Positions 8,020 through 18,988 of a stretch of DNA of 64,000 nucleotides are shown here, piece after piece. The DNA comes from Solimonas sp. (lineage in GTDB: Bacteria > Pseudomonadota > Gammaproteobacteria > Nevskiales > Nevskiaceae). Below the pieces are notes generated by a model, which had not been told where the DNA came from, did not search any database, and saw only the letters and a program-made list of their open reading frames with translations. The position numbers were made by a program, and so were the translations under genes. The DNA lies in NCBI GenBank assembly GCA_030149365.1, contig JASBRP010000002.1:62001-126000 (forward strand). Direction: 5' to 3'. Position 1 is the stretch's first letter, and the number at the start of each line of letters is the position of its first letter.

Positions 8020-8568
8020 ATGACTACGCCGGAAACCCAGGTCCCCGCGGACGCCGCGCCGCTGCCCGACGACCCCAACGCCGAGATCGCCGCCCTCAGC
8101 CAGGAGCTGGAGCAGGCCCGCGCCGAGGTGGCCGCCGCCAAGGACGCGCAGCTGCGCGCCGCCGCCGATCTCGAGAACACCCGCCGCCGCCTTGAGCGCG
8201 ACGCCGCCAACAGCCTCAAGTTCGCCAACGAGCGCGTGCTGGGTGATCTGCTGGCCGTGGCCGACAGCCTGGAGCTGGGCCTGAAGGCTGCCGCTGCCGG
8301 CGAGGGTGCCGCCAAGGCCCTGGCCGACGGCATGCAACTGACCTACCGCCAGCTGATGTCGGTGCTGGAGAAGCACGGCGTCAAGGTCGTGGATCCCACC
8401 GGCCAGCCCTTCAACCCGGACCACCACCAGGCCATGACCATGGCCGAGTCCGCCGATCTGCCGGCCAACCACGTCCTCAGCACGATGCAGAAGGGTTACC
8501 TGCTGCATGAGCGCCTGCTGCGCCCGGCGATGGTCGTGGTGTCCAAGGCTCCGGCCGCGGCAGGCTGA
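8020..8568 (+). CDS. grpE: Nucleotide exchange factor GrpE
   Basis: A 182-residue homodimeric exchange factor that releases ADP from DnaK. An acidic, flexible N-terminus is followed by a long helix (ALSQELEQARAEVAAAKDAQLRAAADLENTRRR, about 25-60) and the C-terminal beta domain. The beta domain has the typical HGVKVVDPTGQPFNPDHHQAM and VLSTMQKGYLLHERLLRPAMVVVSK. The length is normal. The gap to dnaK is 86 bases and contains a good sigma-32 promoter, so grpE and dnaK can be expressed separately as well as together. Confidence 0.96.
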   Translation: MTTPETQVPADAAPLPDDPNAEIAALSQELEQARAEVAAAKDAQLRAAADLENTRRRLERDAANSLKFANERVLGDLLAVADSLELGLKAAAAGEGAAKALADGMQLTYRQLMSVLEKHGVKVVDPTGQPFNPDHHQAMTMAESADLPANHVLSTMQKGYLLHERLLRPAMVVVSKAPAAAG

Positions 8569-8589
8569 TATACGGTTGTGCAGTGGCCT

Positions 8590-8614
8590 CTTGAATCGCC
8601 ATTTCGCGCCATCA
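8590..8614 (+). promoter_or_regulatory. Sigma-32 type promoter for dnaK-dnaJ
   Basis: CTTGAA at 8590-8595 is followed after exactly 13 bases by CCATCA at 8609-8614, with an AT-rich AATAACG next. This fits the heat-shock sigma-factor consensus and spacing. Transcription would begin near 8622, about 30 bases before dnaK. The dnaK ribosome-binding site GGAG lies at 8641-8644. Confidence 0.6.
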
Positions 8615-8654
8615 AATAACGCATAAGCAACGAAATTCACGGAGTACCTGAGTA

Positions 8655-10589
<1,935 letters not shown>

Positions 10590-10657
10590 GCCTTCTGGTC
10601 GGGCAAAGGGGTGAGGTTAACGGCATGCCGCCGCGCCTCGCCCCTTGCTCGTTTCTG

Positions 10658-10763
10658 GGAGAGATCGCGCGATCTATCTCCCTCACCCACCACCCGCGCC
10701 GCGGGCGGTCCCCCCTCCCACTGCGTGGGCGAGGGTGGGTTGGTCGACAGCCTGTGGCTGTCG
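10658..10763. repeat. Palindromic repeats in the dnaK-dnaJ spacer
   Basis: The spacer holds a perfect 14-base palindrome AGATCGCGCGATCT at 10662-10675, flanked by GGGAG and CTCCC. A GC-rich CTCACCC/CCTCCCACTGCGTGGGCGAGG unit at about 10682-10738 resembles the repeat after fur. An 8-base perfect stem CGACAGCC/GGCTGTCG with loop TGT lies at 10745-10763. No T-run follows. They could slow transcription and lower dnaJ relative to dnaK, or may be neutral dispersed repeats. Confidence 0.5.
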
Positions 10764-10821
10764 GTACTTGGTTGGGCTTTTGCATTGTGGTTCTTGAAGC
10801 AGGGATTGGGGACGTAGCCGG

Positions 10822-11949
10822 ATGAAGCGCGACTACTACGACGTACTCGGGGTCGAGAAAACCGCCACCGAGGATGAGCTGAAGAAGGCCTATCGCAAGC
10901 TGGCGATGAAGTACCACCCGGACCGCAATCCGGGCGACAAGGCGGCCGAGGAGAAATTCAAGGAAGCCAACGAGGCCTACGAGGTGCTCTGCGACGCGCA
11001 GAAGCGCGCGGTCTACGACAAGCACGGCCATGAAGGACTGCAGCGTGGCGGCCCGGGCGGCTTCGGCGGCGGTGCCGGCGGCTTCTCCGACATCTTCGGC
11101 GACGTCTTCTCCGACATCTTCGGTGGCGGCGGCGGTGGGCGCGGTGGCCCGCGCCGTGGCGCGGACCTGCGCTACATGATGGAGCTGACGCTGGAGCAGG
11201 CGATCTTCGGCACCACCGAGTCCATCCGCATTCCCACCTGGGGCGACTGCGAACCCTGCCATGGCAACGGCACGGCCGATGGCAAGAAGCCCTCGTCCTG
11301 CCCGACCTGCAAGGGCTCCGGCCAGGTGCGCGTGCAGCAGGGTTTCTTCGTGCTGCAGCAGACCTGCCCGCACTGCCGCGGCCGCGGCACCACCATCACC
11401 GATCCCTGCAAGAGCTGCCGCGGCGCCGGCAAGATCAAGCGCGAGAAGACGCTGGAAGTGAAGATTCCCGCCGGCGTCGATACCGGCGACCGCATCCGCC
11501 TGACGGGCGAGGGCGAGCCGGGCGACAAGGGCGCCACGTCGGGCGACCTGTACGTGCAGATCAACGTGCACCCGCACGATTTCTTCGAGCGTGACGGCAA
11601 TGACCTGCACTGCACCGTGCCGATCTCCATCGTCACCGCGGCGCTGGGCGGCAAGCTGGAAGTGCCGACCCTGGACAGCCGTGCCGAGATCGATATCCCC
11701 GACGGCACGCAGAGCGGCAAGCAGTTCCGCCTGCGCGGCAAGGGTGTACGCTCGATCCGCAGCTCGGCCACCGGCGATCTCTACTGCACCGTGATGGTCG
11801 AGACCCCGGTCAAGCTCAGCCGCCAGCAGAAAGATTTGCTGCGCGACTTCGGCAAGACCCTGGAGGGCAAGGAAGCCAGCCACCACCACCCGGAAACCTC
11901 GTCCTGGCTGAACCGCGCCAAGCAGTTCATCGACGAACACCTGAAGTAG
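10822..11949 (+). CDS. dnaJ: Chaperone protein DnaJ (Hsp40)
   Basis: A 375-residue type I J-protein that stimulates DnaK ATPase and delivers unfolded substrates. The J domain (1-70) has the essential HPD in [11 protein letters not shown] Gly/Phe-rich linker (about 73-112) follows. The zinc-finger region has four repeats: [24 protein letters not shown] and CKSCRGAG. The C-terminal beta domains end near [14 protein letters not shown]. All zinc cysteines are present. It lies downstream of dnaK in the conserved order, with its own start at 10822 preceded by weak ribosome-binding sequence. Confidence 0.97.
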   Translation: MKRDYYDVLGVEKTATEDELKKAYRKLAMKYHPDRNPGDKAAEEKFKEANEAYEVLCDAQKRAVYDKHGHEGLQRGGPGGFGGGAGGFSDIFGDVFSDIFGGGGGGRGGPRRGADLRYMMELTLEQAIFGTTESIRIPTWGDCEPCHGNGTADGKKPSSCPTCKGSGQVRVQQGFFVLQQTCPHCRGRGTTITDPCKSCRGAGKIKREKTLEVKIPAGVDTGDRIRLTGEGEPGDKGATSGDLYVQINVHPHDFFERDGNDLHCTVPISIVTAALGGKLEVPTLDSRAEIDIPDGTQSGKQFRLRGKGVRSIRSSATGDLYCTVMVETPVKLSRQQKDLLRDFGKTLEGKEASHHHPETSSWLNRAKQFIDEHLK

Positions 11950-11964
11950 CCGGGAGCCGCGACG

Positions 11965-12525
11965 ATGCCGTTCAGCGTTCTGCGCAACTTCGTGCTGGGC
12001 ACCCTGGTGCTGATCATCGCGCTGTTCGTCGGTGGCTTCCTGCTGCCCGACACGGCGCGCGTGGAGCGCCAGGCCCTGGTGCAGGCATCGCCGGAGCAGA
12101 TCTTTCCGCTGATCAACGGGTTCTCGCGCTTCAACGAATGGCAGCCCTGGGCTCGCATCGATCCGGGCATGAAGGTCGAGCGCAGCGGTCCCGCCGCGGG
12201 CGTGGGCGCACGCCAGGCCTGGTTCAGCGAGAACAAGGGCGTCGGCTCCGGCAATCTCGAGGTGATCGAATCCGTGCCCCACGAGCGTGTGCGGATGCAG
12301 TTGCAATACACCGGCTTCGATGGCGACAACCAGTCGCTGTTCACGCTGAAGCCGCAGGGCCAGGGCACGCTCGTGACCTGGACCTACCAGACGCGCGTGG
12401 GCAACAACATCATCGGCCGCTACTTCGGCCTGATGCTGGACGGCATGGTCGGCAAGGACTACGAGACCGGACTGCTGAACCTCAAGCTGCTGGCCGAGCG
12501 CGAAGCGTCCAGGCCCGCATCCTGA
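11965..12525 (+). CDS. Membrane-anchored SRPBCC (polyketide cyclase-like) protein
   Basis: A 186-residue protein with one N-terminal membrane segment (about 8-28, FVLGTLVLIIALFVGGFLL) followed by an SRPBCC/START-like domain. The domain markers are VQASPEQIFPLINGFSRFNEWQPW and ARQAWFSENKGVGSGNLEVIES, typical of the large polyketide-cyclase-like family. These domains bind hydrophobic ligands; the ligand here is unknown. The gene starts 15 bases after dnaJ on the same strand, so it may be co-transcribed with the chaperones. It converges with a lipoprotein gene whose stop is 6 bases away. Confidence 0.8.
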   Translation: MPFSVLRNFVLGTLVLIIALFVGGFLLPDTARVERQALVQASPEQIFPLINGFSRFNEWQPWARIDPGMKVERSGPAAGVGARQAWFSENKGVGSGNLEVIESVPHERVRMQLQYTGFDGDNQSLFTLKPQGQGTLVTWTYQTRVGNNIIGRYFGLMLDGMVGKDYETGLLNLKLLAEREASRPAS

Positions 12526-12531
12526 AACGCC

Positions 12532-13116
12532 TCATCCGCCGGGCGTGATGCCCAGGCACCGGTTCCAGGCATCGGCGGCATAGGCCCGCGCCGGCAACGG
12601 CGTGCGGAAGGCCTCGGCCACGATCGCCTCGGACTCCTGCGAGTTGAAATCGAGTTGCCGCCGGACCGCCTCGATGGGCTGGCCGGCCTGGGCGTTGGTC
12701 CGTGCCACCAGCGCGACATTGAAGTTCCAGATGCAGAGCGTCGGCGTCTGCAGGCGGGTCATCGAATCGATTCCGGCGCTGCGCTGGGCGCAGGTGCGGA
12801 AGTACTCCTTCGAGAATTCCCAGGGCGAGCCGAAGTGACTCCGGTACACCGACTCCAGCGCCGCCTGGATGTCCGGCGAGCGGCCGGCGTGGCGACCCCG
12901 GGCCTGTTCCAGTGGCAGCCCTTGCAGCTTGAAGGTCGCCATCAGGAAGGCGTCGCCAGCCAGGTTGCTGCAATGCTTTACGCCGGCGAGCTCCGCCGGC
13001 GTAAAGCCGGCCGTGGCGGGAGCCGGCTCCTCGGGGGCTTCGGCCGGCGGAGGCGGCGGAGCCGACGCGCAGCCCGCGAGGGCCAGCAGGGCAGCGATCA
13101 GGATCGGACGGTTCAT
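12532..13116 (-). CDS. Hypothetical lipoprotein
   Basis: A 194-residue protein with a clear lipoprotein signal: MNRPILIAALLALAGC, with lipobox LAGC and Cys16. A Pro/Ala/Glu-rich linker (SAPPPPPAEAPEEPAPAT) follows. The mature domain has four cysteines (in KHCSNLAG, FRTCAQRS, TLCIWNF and NRCLGITPG) that could form two disulfides. I do not recognise the family. The ATG at 13116 places the signal at the N-terminus; the frame is open further upstream but without coding character. It lies downstream of the DUF7931-like gene by 25 bases, so it is probably the last gene of the purB transcript. Confidence 0.7.
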   Translation of the reverse strand: MNRPILIAALLALAGCASAPPPPPAEAPEEPAPATAGFTPAELAGVKHCSNLAGDAFLMATFKLQGLPLEQARGRHAGRSPDIQAALESVYRSHFGSPWEFSKEYFRTCAQRSAGIDSMTRLQTPTLCIWNFNVALVARTNAQAGQPIEAVRRQLDFNSQESEAIVAEAFRTPLPARAYAADAWNRCLGITPGG

Positions 13117-13141
13117 GTATTGCGGCGGCCGGGCAGCGGAC

Positions 13142-13648
13142 TCACAGCCCGAGGCTGCGCATCTCCTGGGCCGGCACCGATTCCTCCCACAGCGTGTTGA
13201 ACGTGCGCAGCTGCTGGCGTGCATCCAGCGGAGCGTGGGGCAGGTACTTGGCGTCGAGCTCTTCGGGCGCACTGCGCAGCAGCAGTGCCTTTTCGTCGGC
13301 CAGGATGTATTCGTCCTGCGGGATGCTGCGCTCCGGCGGCGGCTCGCGGAATTCGATGCGGCTGCTGAGCAGGCGGCCCAGCTCCACCAGGCGATGGGCG
13401 CCGCGCATCGCCAGTCCCGGCTGGCGCACCAGGGCGCGGACCCTGGCGCGGCGATGCTGCAGCACGAAGCTGCGCACCGTGGCGACGAAGGCCTCGTCGC
13501 CGTAGATGCGGCGATCGAGGCCATCGCTGTAGATCACGATGTCCATGCGCGCCGCCCGGGCCACCAGCACGGCGTGCTCGGTGAATGCCGCCACGCCGCT
13601 GACAAGGGCGGGAGCCGTTGTCGCGTCGTTGGGCGGCATCGCGTCCAT
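13142..13648 (-). CDS. DUF7931-like conserved protein
   Basis: A 168-residue cytoplasmic protein with no signal or membrane segment. The order of motifs matches the DUF7931 domain found alone or fused to GNAT acetyltransferases in gammaproteobacteria: ARMDIVIYSDGLDRRIYGDEAFV, RRARVRALVRQPGLAMRGAHRLVELGRLLSSRIEFR and DEYILADEKALLLR. The domain has a phospholipase D-like look but lacks a clear HKD catalytic motif. Its function is unknown. It starts 13 bases after purB on the same strand, so co-transcription is likely. Confidence 0.65.
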   Translation of the reverse strand: MDAMPPNDATTAPALVSGVAAFTEHAVLVARAARMDIVIYSDGLDRRIYGDEAFVATVRSFVLQHRRARVRALVRQPGLAMRGAHRLVELGRLLSSRIEFREPPPERSIPQDEYILADEKALLLRSAPEELDAKYLPHAPLDARQQLRTFNTLWEESVPAQEMRSLGL

Positions 13649-13661
13649 TACGGGAGGGCCT

Positions 13662-15446
<1,785 letters not shown>

Positions 15447-16928
15447 ATGACACGCCGTATTCCTCAAGGCTGGCTGCTGCCGGCCGCACTCGCCAGTTCG
15501 TTGTTCCTTGCCGCCTGCGGCGGTGAACGCCAGGCGCCGGCTGACGACGACCAAGCTGCCACCATCAAGGTCAACACTCCCGCCCAGATCGCACAGGAGT
15601 CGGCGGACAACTACGACGACAACGTCAACGGCCTGATCACCGGCAAGACGCTCAAGCGCTGGAAGGACAACTGGGAGAAGGAGCGCCCGGCTGGCATCAC
15701 CGGCAAGCTGGTGATCTTCCAGCAGGCCCAGGGCGTGGCCGGCAAGCGCTACATCAAGCCGGACAACCAGAACGTCTTCACCTACCGCGAAGCCGAATGG
15801 CGCGAGTCGCGCTCCAACGGCGTGATCGAAGTCGAGGGCATCGTGCTCTCCGGCGAGAAGGTCGACCAGTTGCTGCGCCGCTATGCCATCGACCCGCGCA
15901 AGGACCTGATCCTTTGCACCCAGGGCGTGGGTGGTGGCAGCAACGCAATGAACCTCGGCCGCTGCTGGTACACGTTCCGCTACTGGGGCGTGGACAGCAA
16001 GCACCTGGCGATCCTGGATGGCGGCAATGATTTCCTGAATGGTACCTGGGCGGCGGAAGACTTCTCCGATACCACCAGCCCGGTCATCAACCGCACCCTG
16101 GCCAGCGTCAAGGACCTGCCGGTCGACAACACCGCGTTGCAGGCCACCTTCGTGGACCTGATCAACGTGCTGCCGGTGGTGGACCGCAACGTCAAGAACG
16201 ATGGCGTGTTCCTCTGGGACGGGCGCAGCCTGGACCAGTACAGCGCCGGTGAATCCTCCGAGGCGGGCACGCCGCTGGCGGACTACACCAAGAGCTTCCA
16301 GAACGGCGGCGCCCGCCAGGGACATCCGCGCGGCGGCGTCCAGCTGAACTGGACCAACCTGATGATCAACGGCGGCACCGGTGGCTTGTTCAAGCCAAAG
16401 GCCGAACTGCGCTCCTACATCGAGGGCTATACGGACACCGCCGGCAAGGGCTTCGTGGACGGAACCTATCAGCCGCTGGGACAGGGCAATGCCTACCAGA
16501 AGGGCGACACCGTCTACCTCTGGTGCGAAACCGCGGCGCGCGCCGCCGTGGCCAACCTGGTCAGTGTGGTGATCCTGGGCCTGCCGACGCGTCTCTACGA
16601 CGGTTCGATGATCGAATGGAACTCGCTGACGGCGACGGTCGACAAGGATGGCAAGGCGCTGCTGCCCAGCGACTCGCCCTGGCGCACGGACGAGCTGTCG
16701 TTCTCCAGGCCCAACCTGCCGGCCAACATCCAGACGCGCACCAGCGAGACCGTGCTGCCACGGATCCGCGATGCCTATGCTGCGAGCGCCGACGCCATCA
16801 TCAAGGCGGACAAGGCCTACAAGCAGCCCGCCGACACCGGCAACGGTGGCAACAATGGCGGGAATAACGGCGGCAACAACGGTGGCGGCGGCGGCGTGGT
16901 CCTGCCGCCCAACCCCTGCGGCGGCTGA
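15447..16928 (+). CDS. Rhodanese-like lipoprotein, ExtH-like
   Basis: A 493-residue lipoprotein: signal ending LFLAAC with Cys24, then two sulfurtransferase-like domains. In the first, about 85-200, ILCTQGVGGGS places Cys157 in the catalytic loop position. In the second, about 240-395, FLWDGRSLDQY resembles the rhodanese D-R-x-x-E/QY motif and YLWCETAAR puts Cys360 at the loop, followed by RLYDGSMIEWNSL. Rhodaneses move sulfane sulfur or selenium. Large two-domain rhodanese lipoproteins beside a beta-barrel and multihaem cytochromes are called ExtH in Geobacter. The tail (about 463-493) is a Gly/Asn repeat ending NPCGG, with an extra cysteine. It is the first gene of a seven-gene operon. The outer-membrane location is inferred from the lipobox with Gly-Gly after Cys. 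Confidence 0.75.
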   Translation: MTRRIPQGWLLPAALASSLFLAACGGERQAPADDDQAATIKVNTPAQIAQESADNYDDNVNGLITGKTLKRWKDNWEKERPAGITGKLVIFQQAQGVAGKRYIKPDNQNVFTYREAEWRESRSNGVIEVEGIVLSGEKVDQLLRRYAIDPRKDLILCTQGVGGGSNAMNLGRCWYTFRYWGVDSKHLAILDGGNDFLNGTWAAEDFSDTTSPVINRTLASVKDLPVDNTALQATFVDLINVLPVVDRNVKNDGVFLWDGRSLDQYSAGESSEAGTPLADYTKSFQNGGARQGHPRGGVQLNWTNLMINGGTGGLFKPKAELRSYIEGYTDTAGKGFVDGTYQPLGQGNAYQKGDTVYLWCETAARAAVANLVSVVILGLPTRLYDGSMIEWNSLTATVDKDGKALLPSDSPWRTDELSFSRPNLPANIQTRTSETVLPRIRDAYAASADAIIKADKAYKQPADTGNGGNNGGNNGGNNGGGGGVVLPPNPCGG

Positions 16929-16939
16929 TATCTGGACGT

Positions 16940-16967
16940 GCCTGCCCGGGGTGACCCCCGGGCAGGC
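16940..16967 (+). other. GC-rich stem-loop between the ExtH-like and ExtJ-like genes
   Basis: A perfect 11-base stem GCCTGCCCGGG/CCCGGGCAGGC with a 6-base loop starts 12 bases after the stop at 16928 and ends 15 bases before the next ATG. There is no T-run, so it is not a standard terminator. It could stabilise the upstream message or partly reduce transcription into the cytochrome genes. Confidence 0.6.
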
Positions 16968-16982
16968 GGTCCGGCCAGGCTC

Positions 16983-17261
16983 ATGAGCGTGTCCTCCATG
17001 CGCATATCGGCGGTGCTGCTCGGTCTCGCCCTGCTGCTGCCCGGTGGTTTCGTCTGGGCGCAGCCCGGCGAAGCGCAGCCGCAGATGTCGGCGGTTGTGC
17101 CCGAGGCGGAGCCCGCCGTGCAGACGACCAAGCGCAGCCGCCTGCGCTTTCGCGGCAACGGCCCGACTTGCATGTGTGCCGACGGCCTCAGCGAACGAGA
17201 CATCCGCAAGGCCGAGACCGCCAAGCCGAATCCATCCTCCACCCAGTCCACGGATCACTAA
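16983..17261 (+). CDS. Small exported CMC-motif protein, ExtJ-like
   Basis: A 92-residue protein with a signal peptide (RISAVLLGLALLLPGGFVWA) cut near residue 26, leaving about 66 residues. The mature part is basic then ends GNGPTCMCADGLSERDIRKAE. The Cys-Met-Cys pair may bind metal or haem-linked partners, or form a redox site. A small periplasmic protein of this type (ExtJ) lies in the same neighbourhood in Geobacter ext operons. That match is my inference from position, size and the CMC motif. I chose ATG 16983; ATG 16998 is possible and would shorten the signal peptide. Confidence 0.65.
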   Translation: MSVSSMRISAVLLGLALLLPGGFVWAQPGEAQPQMSAVVPEAEPAVQTTKRSRLRFRGNGPTCMCADGLSERDIRKAETAKPNPSSTQSTDH

Positions 17262-17273
17262 AGAGAGATCGCT

Positions 17274-17798
17274 GTGAACAAGGCATTCATCCGCATCCGG
17301 ACCCGTCTGGGCTCCGTGTCGCGCCTCGGCCTCAAGGCATTCGGCCTGTGGCTGCTGCTGCTCGCCGGCGGCATTCCGCTGTACCTCGGCTCGGGCCCCG
17401 CTGAAGAACCTGAAGAGGTCGCCGCCTGGGGCTCGGAAGCCCTGGTCAGCTTGTCCGAGGGCGTGGATCGCTTCTCGCCGGTGGCCCTGGCCAATGCCTG
17501 CGGCCTGGGTGCGTCGAGCTGCTTCCGCTGCCACAACGGCAAGCGTGCGCAGTCGCCGACCGCCGATGCCGCCACCGCGCCCTGGCATGCCAACCACGCC
17601 AAGGTGAACTACTCCTGCGCGGGCTGCCACCAGGGCAATCCGCGAATCCTCAAGCAGGAGATCGCACACAAGGGACTGCTGGCCGATCCGCGCGCCGAGC
17701 CCGAGAAAGCCTGCGCCGGCTGCCATGCCGCCGCGGAAGTCTCCAGCCTCGTCGCCAAGTATCACCAGCCGCATTCGAATACGAATACAGGGAAATAA
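17274..17798 (+). CDS. Membrane-anchored trihaem cytochrome c
   Basis: A 174-residue protein with GTG start and ribosome-binding AGAGAG just upstream. One N-terminal membrane segment (about 22-38, no signal cleavage evident) holds the rest in the periplasm. It has three CxxCH haem sites: CFRCH at 83-87, CAGCH at 115-119 and CAGCH at 147-151. Histidines in PWHANHAK and KYHQPHS may be the distal ligands. The WHANHAKVNYSCAGCHQGNPR region resembles NapC/NirT-type and related small cytochromes. It probably passes electrons from the quinol side of the inner membrane toward the barrel encoded next, only 1 base downstream. No enzyme domain is present. Confidence 0.85.
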   Translation: MNKAFIRIRTRLGSVSRLGLKAFGLWLLLLAGGIPLYLGSGPAEEPEEVAAWGSEALVSLSEGVDRFSPVALANACGLGASSCFRCHNGKRAQSPTADAATAPWHANHAKVNYSCAGCHQGNPRILKQEIAHKGLLADPRAEPEKACAGCHAAAEVSSLVAKYHQPHSNTNTGK

Positions 17799-17799
17799 C

Positions 17800-18975
17800 G
17801 TGTCCAAGCACTCCAAGCATCCGCGCCTCCACGCCGTCGCTGCCGCCGCCACGGCCTGGCTGGGCGTCGCCGCGCCGGCCCATGCCGGCCCGGTCATCAA
17901 CTTCGGCGAGAACAACGAGAGCTTCCTGCAGATCGGCTACGCCCTGCAGGTCTGGGCCGAGAACCGCAGCTATACCTCGGCCACCAACGACGCCAGCCTC
18001 ACCGACACCTACCTGCGCCGCAACCGCCTGACCTTCAGCGGCCAGTACAACGACCTGATCGGTTACTACGCGCAGATCGAGGCGGCTAGCGACAGCCGTG
18101 GCGGCAATGACGACCGCGAGGTCTACTTCCGCGACGCCTACCTGACCTTCGATTTCCGCGACGAGGCCCGCGTGATCGTCGGCCGCTTCAAGAACACCTT
18201 CTCGCGCGAGAATCTCGAAGCCTGCCTGGAGCCGCTGACGCTGGACCGCTCCGACATCTCCTACACGCCCTTCGGGGGCACGCGCGATACCGGCGTGGCG
18301 CTGTGGGGCAATCTCGTCGATGCCAAGTTCCAGTACCGCATCGCGGTGATGGACGGCCGCGAGGGCGCGGAGCTGCCGCAGGACACGCCGCGCATCACCG
18401 CGCGCGTGCACTGGAGCGCGCTGGATGCGGAGTCCGACTACGGCTATCGCGGTACGTACCTGGGCACGCGCAAGGTGTTCACCATCGGCGCGGCCTACGA
18501 CTACCAGTCCAAGGCGGCCTATGCCAACTACGCCGCGCTGCAGGAGCCTAAGGACTACAAGGCCTGGACCGTGGATGCCTTCGCGGAGTATCCCTTCAGC
18601 AGCGGCACCTACACGCTGGCGGGTGCCTACTTCAACTACTCGCTGGGTGATGCCATCAACCAGGCTCCGGACCCGGCACTGCCGGCCAACACCGAGCTGG
18701 AAGGCTTCTACGTCAAGGCTGGCTACCTGCTGCCGGGCAAGGTCGGCCCGGGCCGCCTGCAGTTCTTCGCGCGCCACAACGGCGCGGAGTACCAGCTGGC
18801 GGGCGGTGCGCTGGACCGCCGCGTCAACGCGGCCGGCTTCAACTACTACTTCAACGGGCAGCAGCTGAAGCTGACGCTGGAGCACCAGCGTGCCGACTAC
18901 GCCAATCCCTCGACCACCAACCCGGCGCTGCAGGACAACCACCAGACCATCCTGGGGCTGCAGTTCATCCTCTGA
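17800..18975 (+). CDS. Outer-membrane beta-barrel (porin), ExtI-like
   Basis: A 391-residue protein starting GTG at 17800, preceded by AGGGA. The signal peptide ends APAHA near residue 29. The mature protein opens INFGENNESFLQIGYALQVWAE and shows alternating short amphipathic strands rich in Tyr, Phe and Gly (for example DAYLTFDFRDEARVIVGRFKNTFSRENLE). It ends in LGLQFIL, a C-terminus suited to BAM recognition. It looks like a phosphate-selective porin O/P-like barrel. Lying next to a trihaem cytochrome and a rhodanese lipoprotein, it could form a porin-cytochrome conduit as proposed for ExtI of Geobacter (selenite/tellurite reduction). It may instead admit oxyanions. The choice is open. Confidence 0.75.
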   Translation: MSKHSKHPRLHAVAAAATAWLGVAAPAHAGPVINFGENNESFLQIGYALQVWAENRSYTSATNDASLTDTYLRRNRLTFSGQYNDLIGYYAQIEAASDSRGGNDDREVYFRDAYLTFDFRDEARVIVGRFKNTFSRENLEACLEPLTLDRSDISYTPFGGTRDTGVALWGNLVDAKFQYRIAVMDGREGAELPQDTPRITARVHWSALDAESDYGYRGTYLGTRKVFTIGAAYDYQSKAAYANYAALQEPKDYKAWTVDAFAEYPFSSGTYTLAGAYFNYSLGDAINQAPDPALPANTELEGFYVKAGYLLPGKVGPGRLQFFARHNGAEYQLAGGALDRRVNAAGFNYYFNGQQLKLTLEHQRADYANPSTTNPALQDNHQTILGLQFIL

Positions 18976-18988
18976 TGGCAGCAACGAC

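Noticed and set aside
6748-8654. CIRCE elements for HrcA
   Set aside because: No TTAGCACTC or GAGTGCTAA pair was found upstream of hrcA, grpE or dnaK.
16850-16900. Tandem GGCAACAAC-type repeats as a CRISPR or minisatellite locus
   Set aside because: They lie in frame at the end of the rhodanese gene and code for a Gly/Asn tail. There are no unique spacers.
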